A stretch of 39,343 nt of DNA, from the NCBI GenBank assembly GCA_018398765.1, contig JAHBMJ010004524.1:38540-77882 (forward strand), written 5' to 3'. Position numbers and translations under genes: made by a program. Shown one piece after another: positions 19,601 through 30,222 of the stretch; position 1 is the first letter of the stretch; each line of letters starts with the position of its first letter. The DNA is from Chromera velia (taxonomy: Eukaryota > Sar > Chromeraceae). Below the pieces are notes generated by a model, which saw nothing but the letters and a program-made list of their open reading frames with translations, had not been told where the DNA came from and did not search any database.

Positions 19601-22260
19601 ACACTCGTCGACATCCAGACAGAAGTCCCCGGGTTCGTTTTCTTCAGACCTGTTCGAATAGGCAAACCCCTCTTTGCATTCACACAGATTCCTCAGACCC
19701 TCTCTGTTGATGCAATTGGCGTTCTCGGGACACCACCCGTTGTTCTCCTCAAGGCACTCGTTAATGTCCTCACACAGCACCGGGAGTGCCCGACCAGCCT
19801 CGGTCTTGTTTCTATACCCAGACTGACACACGCACATGAAAGGGGGCGCGGAGGCAGACGGCACTACATCGACACACTCCGCATGGGAACCGCAGAGCGC
19901 TATCTCCAAGCTTCGTCTGTCCGCCGTGGAGTTGGCAGGAATTTCCACTGTCCCCTCAACGCATTCGTTGATGTTCTCACAAAACATCCCGTCACCCCTG
20001 AACCCAGCCTGGCACCTGCACTCACACATATCGAAAGAGCAAAAGCAGAAAAGTGATGGTGTGGTGAATTGATTCATTTGAGAATGAGTTCGTTCCCGAC
20101 CTTGGCGGCATGGACTCAGATGTGATAAGATGTTGCGAGAGGTTTTCCCGAACAAAATGTACAAATTAATCGGGAGGTGGACACAGGCAAGAAAAAAAAA
20201 ACAGGGACGTACGGAAGAAAGCTCCACCCATACCCCTTCTACACTAACACCGCCAGAAACTACATACAGATGAAGCAAAGAACTTCCCCCCTCTACCCAT
20301 TCGGACGTGCACGGAAAGACCCGGACGGAAAGGGAGACAGAAACTGACTCGCAAGAGTATCCACTCATCCGTCCGCCCTGATTCTCCCATTCGCCTCCTC
20401 CTCTGTCTCCCGTCTCCTCCCCTGCCAGAGGGACACACACCGCGCTCTCGTGACAGCTGTGCGTCCCGCTCTGACACTCATTCACGTGAAGGCTCCAAAC
20501 TTCAAGGGAAACTCTGGAGGACGAAACGACGCCCTGAGGGCTTGCCGTCTCATTGGAATTGACTGCCGTGACAGGACAAACCGCAGGGGACATCTGCAGC
20601 TCTACACTCCCTCCTTCCGGGGCCGACAGCGTTTTGAGAGCAGGAAACGGAGGCAAGGTCCCTGCGTCCCCATCCGTCTCTGTCTCTGCTTCCCACTCAA
20701 GTAAAGATGTAAAAACGTGGGGAGCTGACGCACCCTCTCCCCCCAAAGTCACATTCAACAACCTAGTTCCCCCACCCCCCTCTTGACTTTTGACTTCTGC
20801 CGTCTCCGTCCAAAGGTCCAACTGCATGGCGGTCCACTTCCCTCCCCTCAAGTCCCCCCTGCCCTGCTCTACTGCAAGCCACGCGACCTCCTCTCTGCTC
20901 CGCAACGTCTCGCCATTACTGTCTCGGAGCTCAAACTCGACCTCAAACGCCTCCTGCATCCGTCTACGAGTGGCCACGTGCACGACCGCGTTCTTCTCAC
21001 GAATCGTGTTCGGTTGGATGAACACCAACGGATTAGAACCAGATGCAAAGGGGACGTAAAACTTCAACGCCATCATCCCCCCCCCATCGTATCTCTGCCG
21101 GCCGGCCTGCAGAAGCAACCCCGACTCATCCCTGAAAATCCCGGGATCGATAGCGATCCAGTCCACAAGACCCCCGCCCTCGGCCGCCTGCACCCCCCCA
21201 CCCGCAGTGCAGTCTGGGGTCACCACCTGGAGGTCAAAGCAGTACTCCCCCAGACACTCAAACTCCGGTCGCGTGCCCCTCTTGCGAATGAAGTTGACTC
21301 GCACAGAGCTCACCCCTGCCCCATCCCCCACAGAGGAGGAGGTGAGTGCCTCGGAGGACACCCCAGCAGGGTCCTGAAAAGGGTTGCCGACCAGCACCAC
21401 GGGCAGGTGCCTGAACTCACTCTGCAGGTTGACAGTACCCCAGTCCCCCGAGACACTCGCTTGTCCGACCTCCAGTCTTGGCAACCGGGCTGCAGCACAG
21501 AGAACAGAAAAGGAGGAGAATCAATACAGGCAACCGGGCTGCAGCACAGAGAACAGAAAAGGAGGAGAATCAATACAGAGAGTAGAGTAGAGAAGAGGGC
21601 GCAGTCGTGCTGCACAAGGAAGGCGTCAGCGGGATCGGAGAGGGGGGAGATCAGAAGAACCAAGCGCCCAATACTGCAACCCAAACACCCATGCAGTGAG
21701 AAAGACTGACGGGTGCATGAGTCTGGAAGAGTCACATAGCCATAGGGACAGGAGCAGAGGAAGGTCCCGTCCCTCTCAGTCGTGTGGCCAGGGTAGCAGC
21801 TGTCCCTCTGCAGCCGTCTGATCGTTTCAGAAGCAACTGTCTCGTCCTCTCCGGTTGTCTGCTCTTCTTCTGATGGTTCAAACTCCAACAAGTCACCCTC
21901 TTTCCATATTGCGTTGGGTATCTCTGCACCCTCCTTGTCTGTCTCTGCTGCTGTCTCTTCCGGCGACAACCAAGAGAGGGCACCCCGGAAAGCCGAAGCC
22001 AGAGGCACAGGCACGTCAGTGTCGGTTTCAGAATCACCGAACGAGAAGAGGTTGAAGGAAGAACCCTCTCCATCGACCAAACCTGCACGTGTCGGATGAA
22101 TATATAATATGTATGCAAAAATAAAGGTAAGGCATATTCGGAACACTCTACCAGAAAGTGCAAATAACAGCAGCCAACCAGAAAAAGTCACCAGAGATCC
22201 AATGAAAATCAACCAGGAGAGTTTTCGTGTTCGGTTCCGGACAGGCCGACACCCTTCCAT
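11487..22260 (-). CDS. Giant EGF-repeat type I membrane protein (8 exons, 2867 aa predicted)
   Basis: Exons: 22260-22152, 22082-21711, 21489-20349, 20015-18628, 18426-18130, 17555-16348, 15966-14065 and 13673-11487. All introns are GT-AG. Phases run 1,1,2,1,1,0,0 and agree at every junction, giving 8604 nt of coding sequence. Order of parts: signal peptide/hydrophobic segment (about 12-36); acidic linker; a small Cys-rich module (about 140-160); two H-type-lectin-like modules (about 168-395); EGF modules 1-5 (about 497-770); a Glu/Ser/Pro-rich disordered insert (about 770-950) with polybasic sites; EGF 6-10 (about 955-1200); He_PIG/Ig-like modules (about 1240-1525); an unrecognised region with a SEA-like segment (to 2139); one membrane span (about 2140-2165); and a Ser/Pro/Gly/His-rich tail of about 700 residues. 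EGF and lectin modules imply a cell-surface, ligand- or matrix-binding role (inferred). No kinase or other enzyme domain is seen in the tail. I do not recognise a named orthologue. Confidence 0.85.
14065..15966 (-). CDS. Exon 7: end of the Ig-like repeat and large extracellular stalk
   Basis: It opens with AINAAGNRSLDLSLTV, which completes the He_PIG repeat interrupted by the intron. The following 600 residues are not recognised. One segment (RRGIANITGTSENRIEV...YTLTFY...AAELLRVL) has the alternation of helix and strand seen in SEA-like or ferredoxin-like modules. The last 70 residues are a Thr/Pro stalk. The phase-0 donor GAG|GTCAGT was chosen over GTAAGT four bases later, because only the former keeps the frame into exon 8. 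Confidence 0.8.
16348..17555 (-). CDS. Exon 6: EGF modules 9 and 10, Cys-rich region and He_PIG/Ig-like modules
   Basis: It starts in NINECLEDPPVC and continues with DMNEC and an irregular Cys-rich module (CRCRCGYRGKGTEC). It then enters beta-rich sequence with ITGTLGIADG and LPAGIVLNRTSGDLYG motifs, typical of putative Ig/He_PIG (cadherin-like) repeats. It ends in phase 0 at GTCAAG|GTGCGT. Confidence 0.85.
17600..17727 (+). repeat. Compound intronic microsatellite (CAGT)n-(ATTC)n-(CAGT)n-(CAGG)n
   Basis: It occupies the intron between exons 5 and 6 of the large gene (17556-18129), close to the exon-6 acceptor. Four tetranucleotide blocks follow one another almost without unique sequence. 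Two overlapping TGCATGCA copies precede it (17581-17592). Confidence 0.9.
18130..18426 (-). CDS. Exon 5: EGF modules 7 and 8
   Basis: It encodes 99 residues with DVDECAG... and DVDECLEGRHNC modules. Both ends fall at EGF boundaries in phase 1 (CQ|DVDEC and SCE|NINEC). This is the classic exon-shuffling arrangement for EGF modules. Confidence 0.85.
18628..20015 (-). CDS. Exon 4: EGF modules 1-6 with a long disordered insert
   Basis: The exon completes EGF 1 (CECQAGFRGDGMFC) and carries NINEC, DINEC, DVDEC and DVNEC modules with the calcium-binding EGF consensus. After CPCKNGYSP there is an acidic, Ser/Pro-rich insert of about 190 residues (about 19310-18740), with the polybasic runs RRRRKR (19312-19295) and a second Arg run near 19015. 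A NVDEC module follows. The insert begins straight after the CxC...GY end of EGF 5, not in mid-module. Confidence 0.85.
20349..21489 (-). CDS. Exon 3: tandem H-type-lectin-like modules and start of EGF 1
   Basis: Residues about 161-540. Two successive segments have the pattern expected of H-type-lectin-like beta-sandwiches: a PVVLVGNPF... strand with WIAIDPG, then PLVFIQPNT... with FEVEFELRDSN and EVAWLAVEQG. In secreted bacterial and protist proteins such modules bind carbohydrate (family knowledge; assignment by eye). The exon ends inside EGF 1 (VNECQSGTHSC...YSCE), with the codon split GA|G. The acceptor of this exon is duplicated 49 nt upstream. Confidence 0.75.
21481..21578 (-). repeat. 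Perfect 49-bp tandem duplication covering a splice acceptor
   Basis: The unit 21481-21529 is repeated exactly at 21530-21578. On the minus strand each copy carries the same GTGCTGCAG|CCCGG acceptor of exon 3. Only the downstream copy (exon start 21489) keeps the frame; use of the other (21538) would add 49 nt and shift it. Confidence 0.95.
21711..22082 (-). CDS. Exon 2: acidic linker and small Cys-rich module
   Basis: It follows a 69-nt intron, the shortest in the window. It encodes about 124 residues: an acidic, threonine-rich stretch, then a module with a CSCPYGY core and flanking cysteines that looks like half of an EGF domain (the GTFLCSCPYGY pattern). It ends in phase 1 at ACCC|GTCAGT. 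Confidence 0.8.
22152..22260 (-). CDS. Exon 1: start codon and signal peptide
   Basis: The first exon starts at ATG 22260. It encodes a basic N-terminus (CRPVRNRTRK) followed by the hydrophobic run LSWLIFIGSLVTFSGWLLLF, a typical signal peptide or signal anchor. It ends CTG|GTAGAG in phase 1. A TCTTACAG motif 12 nt upstream of the ATG could be an acceptor for an upstream untranslated or coding exon, so the true N-terminus may be longer. Confidence 0.75.
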
Positions 22261-22898
22261 GGGGCCAGCCTGCTGTAAGAGCAAACGAGACACTTCTTTC
22301 AATCAAGTACAAGACAGAAGAACTTCAAAAAACAGGACCGTGGCGACAAGGCGCACAGGTACATGGTGAGCTCAAGTTTCAGGACATCACCAGAGACGCA
22401 AGCTACTGCACCTGGTACTTCATACAGGCTCATTTGGCGCAGCAGGTTCGGAGCCTTTGAGCTCTTGTGCGAGACAACAGATATCACTTCGCGGGCGTCG
22501 ACAGACTGCCATGGAGGATGATGGAGGCGGTCACTGTATCTAAAATTTTTTAGTCATTCCCAATTTTCTTTCCGGGGGCACAAACGTAATCAAACGTATA
22601 CGTGGATCGAATTTTTTTTGTCTCGAGAGTCTGCTCTAGCTGTCTTCCTTGCCTCCTTCCTCGATCTGCACGGACATTCGAAAAGAATCGTCAGACCTTG
22701 AAATCCGCAGTCCGTCTTTTACCTTTTGCGTCGATCTTTCAGCCTTTTGTCTTGCTTTGTAGTTCCGCAGTGAGTTCACTTCTTTCCATGCTACCGAAAG
22801 GTTCTATTTCTTGAATCAAAAAACCAACTATTTCCTCCTCTACACGCAAAAACAGAGAGACACATTTCGAGAAACCACACTTGAGGAATCAAATCAGA
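22261..22898. promoter_or_regulatory. Shared head-to-head promoter region of the membrane-protein and TIR-like/LRR genes
   Basis: The 638 bp lie between two divergent start codons. T-rich stretches occur near 22540-22620. I see no TATA box placed convincingly for either gene and no TGCATGCA copy here. Part of the left side may be 5' untranslated sequence or an upstream exon of the membrane-protein gene, because a TCTTACAG acceptor-like site precedes its ATG. Confidence 0.5.
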
Positions 22899-24771
22899 AT
22901 GATTTCCACCCAAAATCAGAAGTGTGAGTCTCCGACTCACAAAACAGTTCCTCCTACGCTTCCTCAGATCAAGTCCTCGGACTCGGTCGATTCCACAACC
23001 ACTTCCACCAGACCTCAGCAGCAGCAGAAGAGTGACTGCCTTCGCAAGGTAGCTGCTCTTTTGAAGTCTGGAGCAGTCCAGCTCCTGGAGGGCCGTGCTT
23101 TGACGTCACATCTGATGTCAAACGGGGACTGCCTTTCCAAAAGACAGGACCTCGAGGAGAGCAATCCCGAGCTCTTCTTCTCCCAGTCCGAAGCTCTGGA
23201 GAATGAGGAGGAATCAGAGGAAGACATCCAGATTTTCGCCCTGTCTTGCTGCTGGGTCACTGACTCACACCCCGACCCCGAGGGCGTCTACGCACGCACC
23301 CTTGCCCGATTCGTCGACAGCCTCGGTTGTGCCCGTCCTCTGGTGTTTTGGGACTTTGTGTCCCTTCACCAACCCGCAGAGGACGGTACGAGGACAGAGG
23401 AAGAGGAGTCTCTCTTCAACGAGGCACTCACCAACCTCGATGTTTTCTTTGCGTCTGAGCACGCAAGGATGCACGTCGTCCGAATCACCGATCTCCCCTC
23501 GGGGGGCACAGACTCCCCCCGACCCGACTACGGTCGGAACGGGTGGACGGTCTTCGAGTCTTCCCTCGCTGTGCTAAAGCACGAGGGCAGAATCTTCGAC
23601 CTGCCCCTTGCCGTCGATGTCATGCAGAAGATCACCCACGCCCTCCGTGCTGTGCCCTCCCTTGCGTCCGTAGTGTCGGAGTCTACCTCCGCCTCCTACA
23701 GAAAGACGCTCTCGGGACTCAGCGCAGTCTCCGAGATCGCACCCGACACGCCCACATCAGTCGAGGCCCAAGCCGCACCCTCCACCCTGCTGTCGAGGTC
23801 CGTCGACTTCTCCGTGATCCCCCTCAGCCCCCGCCACTTCGCAGAGCTTGTGAGGAGGAAGGAGGTGGAGTTCAGACGTCCTGGAGACGCCGAGAAGGTC
23901 TTGGCCCTCCACGAGAAGGTGATGAACGAATGGATCGCGAAAACGGAGGTCATCGACCTCTCGGGAGTGGACCTGTCGGCACAGACGGGCCGCACCTGGC
24001 AACTGGTGGACTTTCTGGTCTGGGCCGGGGAAGGAGGACCCTCTCGGTGAGTGAGAGGGAGAGTGAGTGAGACAGGGAGGGAGACAGGAGAGTGACAAAT
24101 GCAATAATTGTATGTGTGTTTGTTTGTGTGTGTGTGTGTGGGTGGGTGGGTGGGAGAGAGGGAGAGACGGAGGCCGTCGCTGTGTGTGAGTGTGTGTGTT
24201 GTGTATGTGTTGTGTGTGTGTGGGTGGTCATGCCCTCTTTTTGAATCTTTCCCGCCCGCTTGCGTGATTTCTCACCTATCACTTTTTCCCCCCTCTCCGT
24301 GCTGCCCTGCTTTCTGGTTGCCTGCTGTTCAGTTGTGCCGTGAGGCGTCTGACCCTTGGTGAGTGCAACGTCGGTGACAAGGAGCTCTCTCAGCTGATCG
24401 GACCCGCCTGTTGCCTGCCGAACCTGAAGACCCTTGAGGTTGTGGGGGGTCAGAGGGTGACGGGTGAGGGCATCCACAGGTGTGTGCGGTCGATGGTGAA
24501 GGTCTGTGGAGGGTCTAGGTTGAAGCGTTTGACCGCCCTCCGCTCTCTCCGTCTCCTCTTCCCCCAATCCTCCTGGCCGTCCAACGAAAGGGACCAGGAC
24601 TCCATTACTGACCTCATCAGAGTGTTGAGGTGGAGGTTGAGGGGCAGAGTGCACGTGTCGACCTCGTGCCGTCCCATCAACAAGGAACTCTCTGAAGACG
24701 GACAGACCCCCATGCTGTCCTCTGACTCGTCCCTCGGGAAGAGGAGTGAGGGCAAATGCGCCCTCATGTGA
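22899..24771 (+). CDS. TIR/HET-like plus leucine-rich-repeat protein with C-terminal CaaX box (2 exons, 528 aa)
   Basis: Exon 1 (22899-24046) and exon 2 (24333-24771) join across a GTGAGT...TTCAG intron in phase 2 (CG|T). The N-terminal module shows CCWVTDSHPDPEG (117-129), FWDFVSLHQ (about 150-158), an acidic EEEE...FNEAL helix, and NGWTVFE (214-220). I know this pattern from large families of protist proteins (dinoflagellates, stramenopiles, chromerids) whose fold is thought TIR- or HET-like; the function is unknown. Residues about 352-470 contain irregular leucine-rich repeats (VIDLSGVDL, VRRLTLGECNVGDKEL, LPNLKTLEV, LTALRSLRLLF). The protein ends KRSEGKCALM, a Caa-Met box predicted to be farnesylated after a basic stretch, so membrane attachment on the cytosolic side is inferred. 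The start is the first ATG of the frame. A possible AATAAA lies at 25187-25192. Confidence 0.85.
24047..24332 (+). other. Intron of the TIR-like/LRR gene, with GT-rich microsatellite
   Basis: The 286-nt intron contains several (GT)n and GTGGGTGG stretches (about 24111-24227) and a clean CTGTTCAG acceptor. It interrupts the leucine-rich repeat region. Confidence 0.85.
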
Positions 24772-25982
24772 GGGAGGCTGTCGAGAGAGAGGGATGGGAT
24801 GAAGGAGGGGAAGCAGGCATCTATGCATGCATGCAGACAGAAAGACAAGAGCGTGGTATGCATGCATGCATGAAGCCCTTGCGATCCCCTGCCTGGTTGG
24901 CTGGCTGCTTGATGTGAAGATCTTGCAAGGGTTGCGTCCCTCCCTTTCTTCTCAGAGAGAGCGAAGAAGGAAGGCGGTTGGAGAACTGTGCGCAGTTTGG
25001 GGAAAATTCTGAAAGAAAGAAGACAATGAATGAATGATTCAGTGCATCTGATGAAAAGAAATTTGAACTTCAAAGTCAGTCTGTGTCTGTCAAGCTTGGC
25101 TTGATTGGCTTGGCGACGTGCAATTCTCTTTCTTCAAAGTGAATTGAATCATCATTTCTTCCAGCAAGTCTGTCTCTTTTTCGACCAATAAATGAATCAA
25201 TGGATGAATGGAAATGTATGCAAACAAAACCGTGTGCATGGTCAAATTTCACCAATGGGAAAGAAGAAGAAGGTCGGGAAGTGAAAGGGGAAAACGAACG
25301 AATGAAGGAAAGAAGGAAAGAGAAAGAGGAAGAAGAGAAGGACGGTGATCCTGACTGTGGTACCGACCGCCTCCCTTCCCTCCTTTCTCTCTTTTCTCTC
25401 TATTGTTCTTTCTGCTTTTTCTTTCGTAGATGTGCTGTTGGGTTGTTTTCTTTCTTCTCTCTTTTTCCTTTCTGTCTCTTTTTTCGAATAGAAAGGGAGG
25501 GAAACAAGGAAAGAGAGAAAGAAGAAAAGAATTTGACGCACGCAAACAACGGTTGATGTTTCCGTGAAAACGCTCGCGGTCGTGTCAGCTGACAGGGGAC
25601 GAAGGATGGATGAAAGAAGAAAAGAAGTTCATCATGCATGGACTGCTTGTCTGTTTTTTGGATCAATGTCTTTTGGCTGCTGTTTGTCTGCTTGTCAGAG
25701 AGAGAGAAACTATTTTTCGTCTCGCCCTCATTCTATCAGAAAGACGAATTTCCCTTTTTCTTTCTGGGTGGTTGACGGCGTCGCGAATGATTCGAATGTT
25801 CTTCGTTGTTTCCTTCCTGTCTTGAGTTGAATTTACGAACTGGTTTGCCTATTTCTCCAATCAATGGTCATTCTTTTGCACACATGTCCATTCATGTCTG
25901 CCTGCCTGCCTTCTTTCTCTTTTTGTTGATGCGTTCTCTCCCCTCATATTAGCATGGAGGGAGGGACGTGCGACTCTTTTGG

Positions 25983-26008
25983 GAAGAAGAAGAAGAAGAA
26001 GAAGAAGG
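25983..26008 (+). repeat. (GAA)n trinucleotide microsatellite
   Basis: About eight consecutive GAA/AGA units end at GAAGGTGC. Confidence 0.9.
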
Positions 26009-29000
26009 TGCAAGAAGTGAAAGGAAAGCACAGATGAATAATCCGTCTGTCTGTCTGGGTGCTTGCGTACGGACCTGTCTCAATTCTCTTTTTCGAATGA
26101 ATGAATGAATGCATGAATCAAATATTTATCGATAATACAACAATCCGTCAGAAAGTTGTTCTGCTCCCACCCCCTCTTGTCTTCTTCGCTCTTGCTTTCG
26201 TTTCGTACGTGAGTGGGTCAGTTGGTGGGTGGTCTCTCCCTTGCAAGGGGGCTGGCCTGTTCTCCTTCCTTCGTTCTTGTCTCTGTGGACTTGATTCTTT
26301 CATATCACCACAGCTGTTTGTGACTTTCCTCCTAATGCTGCCGAAGACGAATGCGATCAGCAACAATGCAAGCAAGCAAGCAGAAAATAGAGGGAAGAGA
26401 GGGAAGAGAAATTGGAGAAATCCGTTTTCTTCTCTCTCCTTCCTTCTCCCTCCCTCCCTTTCTCCTTAATTGCCCCCTCTTCACTTCGCTTCACTTCGCC
26501 CCCCGTTCGATTGCGATCGAGGGGGGAAGCGTCCTCCATGCCCTCTTGCATGTCTCCTTGCTTGCTTGCTCGGTTCTTTGCCTGGATGGATGGATGGATG
26601 GATGGATAGGGATGGGAGGAGCTTTGCATGGAGGTCTTTGCGGTGGTGTTGTGTTGTTTGCCTGACCGAACCTGACCTGATACATCAAGAAGAAGAAGAA
26701 GAAAGTGGAGACGGAGGGGAAATAAGGCTTGAAGGATACAGAGCGACAAACAAACAAAGAATGGCGAGGGGTCTGAAGGATGCATTGACGCGGCCATCGA
26801 GAGGCTGCATGGTCGGTTCTTTCTTTCTTTCTTTCCTTTCTTTCTTTCCTTCGTGCGCCCATCTCCTCGGGTGGGAGCGGAGAGAGAAGAAAAGAAAGAA
26901 TGCGAAGAGTCAGAAAGAGAATTAGAAGACGCATAGAAAGGGAAAACACGAGAGATAAAAAGTGAGGAAGGGAGAAAGGCAGATGGAGAGAAGAGAGAGG
27001 ATTGAACGGTCGACTCGTTGAAGCAGCAAGAGGCCGCCTCTCGTTTTCAGTCTCAAATCAGCGACGAAAAAGATCTCCGTGCCCTCCCTTCCCGTCCGCA
27101 CCCTCTGTTACAACAACACAACAGCCAGAGAGAGCACGAGCACATGAACATACAAACGTGAACATAAAGAGAAGGGCCTTGCAAGCATGACAGCAAACAA
27201 ACAAGCAAATCTTTTTGAATGACTGCATCGTCATGCAAACGGATGAGACTGTGTCTCCGTCACGCTTGATTATTGCAGTTCTATTCGTTCCCCTCCCTTT
27301 CCCCTCCACTCTATTTTGCACTCACCATGCACCACTTGGTGTACTTACGTTTTCATTCGTTGTCTCGATCGACCCCGTGCGTGGCTCCCTCCGGCTTACT
27401 TCCCTTTGTTTTGTTCTTCAAAGTTGCACGCCATGATGATCCTATTTTTGGAATGTCTGATTGACCCCATCCTTCTCCCTCTCTCCCTCTCACTGCAATA
27501 TTGGCCTCTAAGTTCTCCCTTCCCCCTCTTAGACAGGACAGGCAATCTTGATATGATGGGTTGATTCTCTCCTGTTTTTTTTTTTTTTTCCAAAGAATAG
27601 AATCCTGCGTGCAATACTCCTCTTTCATTCTCGTCTTCCCTCTTTTTTCGGCAAGAGAGGGAGAGATTGGTTTTTTTCTTTGTTTTCCTTTGTCTCTTCC
27701 CTCCCTCCCTCACTTTCTGTGAGGTGCGCAGATCTTACCTGCCCCCATCCTCGGGGAGAGCACCAGAGAAGGAGGACACTATGAAACCGACAAAAAGAGA
27801 GAGATCGCAAAGAGAAGAGAAGAGACGAAGGAAGCAAGGAGACATGCAGGAGGCCTCCTGGAAGGAAACAGGGAAACAAGGCTGAATGAGTGAGTGAGCG
27901 AGGTGAGGGAATTAAAGTACGAAGAGCGGAAGGAAGGAAGGAAAGACAAGTGACGGAATTTTGAAGAAGCTTTTGCGCACCCTCACGCTCGCTGGTTCTC
28001 TCCTCCCTCCGTCCCTTTACGCTCGTCGTACGCATTCTCTCTTCCGCTCTCCTTCATTCTTTGACCTGCCTCTGTAGCGATCTTCGTCCTTCCTTCCAAG
28101 AAAGGCAACCGACCGATCTTTCTCTTTTTCGTCCTTGGCCTCGTCCAACCACGTGGTTGTTTTTTTTTTTCTTCGGGAGGTACAGGTATGACTGTCGGAC
28201 CTGGGGCAACGCGCAAGAGAGACGGCACGAAAGAATGAGGAGTTGTGCTTGAAGGGGAAGAGAAGGGAGGTTCATGTGAAAGGAGGACGTCCTCAGCAGG
28301 ATCGAAGCGGACATTCATTCACTTTTCTTTCTTTCTTTCACGCCCCTTTCTTCTCTGCCCCTCTCTCTGTTTCTCTGGATCGATGTGTCACTTTCTGACA
28401 GGCCTCTTGTTTTGATTGATGCCACAACAATGATTTGATTTGTTTCCTTTCCGATGCGTGGTCAGTCTCCTCCCCCCCCGTCTCCGCGTTTGCCTTCGGA
28501 AACAAAAGTACTGAAGGGCACCGTCAATGATACATCATGCAGCTGGATGTCTTGTTGTCTATTTTTTCCATCCAACCCTTTATTCCTTTCATGGCGGCAG
28601 TTCGTTCTTTCTATTTTTGCCAAACAAATTATTCCTTTTGGAGAAGCAGGACGGAATTCGGAAAGAGTGAGTGAGTGATGGGTGGAAGAAAGGAAAGGAA
28701 GTTCTAGCGAAGTGTCCGTCCGTTCGCTGGTCCGTTTCTATTTTTGGCATTCATATTTTCTTTCTTGATTTATTTCTCGAATTGTTAGTTGCATGCGTGA
28801 TACCTGCTTACGTTCGTTCCTTACAGAGAGACAGACGGAGAGACAGATAGACAGGCAGACAGACAACAAGAGAGTCGGGACGTTCTTGGGAGAAGGAAGA
28901 GAGAGAGAGAGAGAGAGAATTCTGGCAGAAAGAGGGAGATGAAAGAAAGAGCGAAAGACAGAAAGCAGGAAAGAAAAGAAAGAAAGAAAGGAAGCAACGC

Positions 29001-29120
29001 TACGCTGACAGAATTCGGTTGGTTGGATGAGATCTTTCTCTCTCTTTGTTTGCTGCCTGCTGTTTGCATTGCCTTGTATTGTATTGGGTCGGGTCGTTTT
29101 GGCAACTTCCTTCTTATCTG

Positions 29121-29148
29121 TCTGCCTGCCTGCCTGCCTGCCTGCCTG
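29121..29148 (+). repeat. (CTGC)n microsatellite
   Basis: Six to seven CTGC units, preceded by a TCTGTCTG stretch. Confidence 0.9.
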
Positions 29149-30222
29149 GCGCTCACACTGTGAGGAGAGTGTTACTCCTCCCTGGCTGATCATATTTTTC
29201 GCTTCCTTCTTCCAACAAGGAATGAAAAGGTGTCAATGACAGAGCGAAAAGAAAGTCTGTGCAAGAGAGAGAGAGAGAGAGAGAGAAAAAGGAGTTCTTT
29301 CTGTCTTCGTGGATGTTGAAGGTTGCTTCTCTTCGCTTCGTGCAGACGGACAGACAGACTTGTGTGTCTGGGTCGTTTTGGTCTGTCCTGCTGCCCTGCC
29401 GTGAGGCTTTGAGGTTCTGCGCACGAGGTTGGATCGAGGCTGTGTGAGGTGCTGGATGGATGCTTCGCTGGCTGGCTGGCTGGTGGTGTTTCGCTCCAGT
29501 CTATCGACTTCTCTCTTCATTCATAAGAACTAGCTTCTTTTCATGCGCGCATGCTTGCACGAGTGCGTGCGAGGTTGGGGTGCTTCACGCGTCGTGTGTG
29601 TGTGCCTCTTTCTTTCGGTGTGTTTGGTTTTTTCAATCAATCAATCAGGAAGGATGCCACAAACAACAACGAGAACAGAAGAGAGTGAGTGGGCGGCTGG
29701 TAGAGATGGCCTGATGAGATGAGAAGAGACAAGAGAAGTTTTGGGATCATGAAAGAAAGGAAGGAAGAAAAGCAGGAGGGAGACAGAGAAGCGTGCCTCC
29801 CTGTTCGCGTGTGTCATGTGTGTGTTAACGAAGCCTGTCTACAATATCTTGTCTGTGCCCTTCCGCCGGGCACGAGAGGAAGATCCCCTGTACCAATATG
29901 ACGATCGATCGAAAATGGGAAATCGAGTGAGAGAGATAAAGGTTTTTTTTTGGAGCGGGAGAGTGAGTGAGAAAGAGAATAATATTTCGACTAATGTCAT
30001 TCATTCCGCAAGACTGACGGAGCCCGCCGGGGGGCATTGGAGGGAGGTCGGCCCTGTCTTTTTCTTTTTTTGTCTTTCTTTCTGCCTTTTCGCTTTCTCT
30101 CGCTCTGCTGTGTTCTGGCAGCAGCAAGGGAGGATTCATCGAGGAGAAGGGAAGAAAAAGAAAGGAAAAGAAAGGACTGTACAACAAACAACGATAGGTA
30201 CGATACTCCCAGACAATTAACA

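Noticed and set aside
20783-21709. Plus-strand open frame of 308 codons
   Set aside because: It is antisense to exon 3 and the adjoining intron of the membrane-protein gene. It includes translated tandem duplication and no known motif.
22602-22814. Small plus-strand open frame in the divergent promoter region
   Set aside because: It has no recognisable content and lies upstream of the TIR-like/LRR start in a T-rich region. It may be untranslated leader at most.
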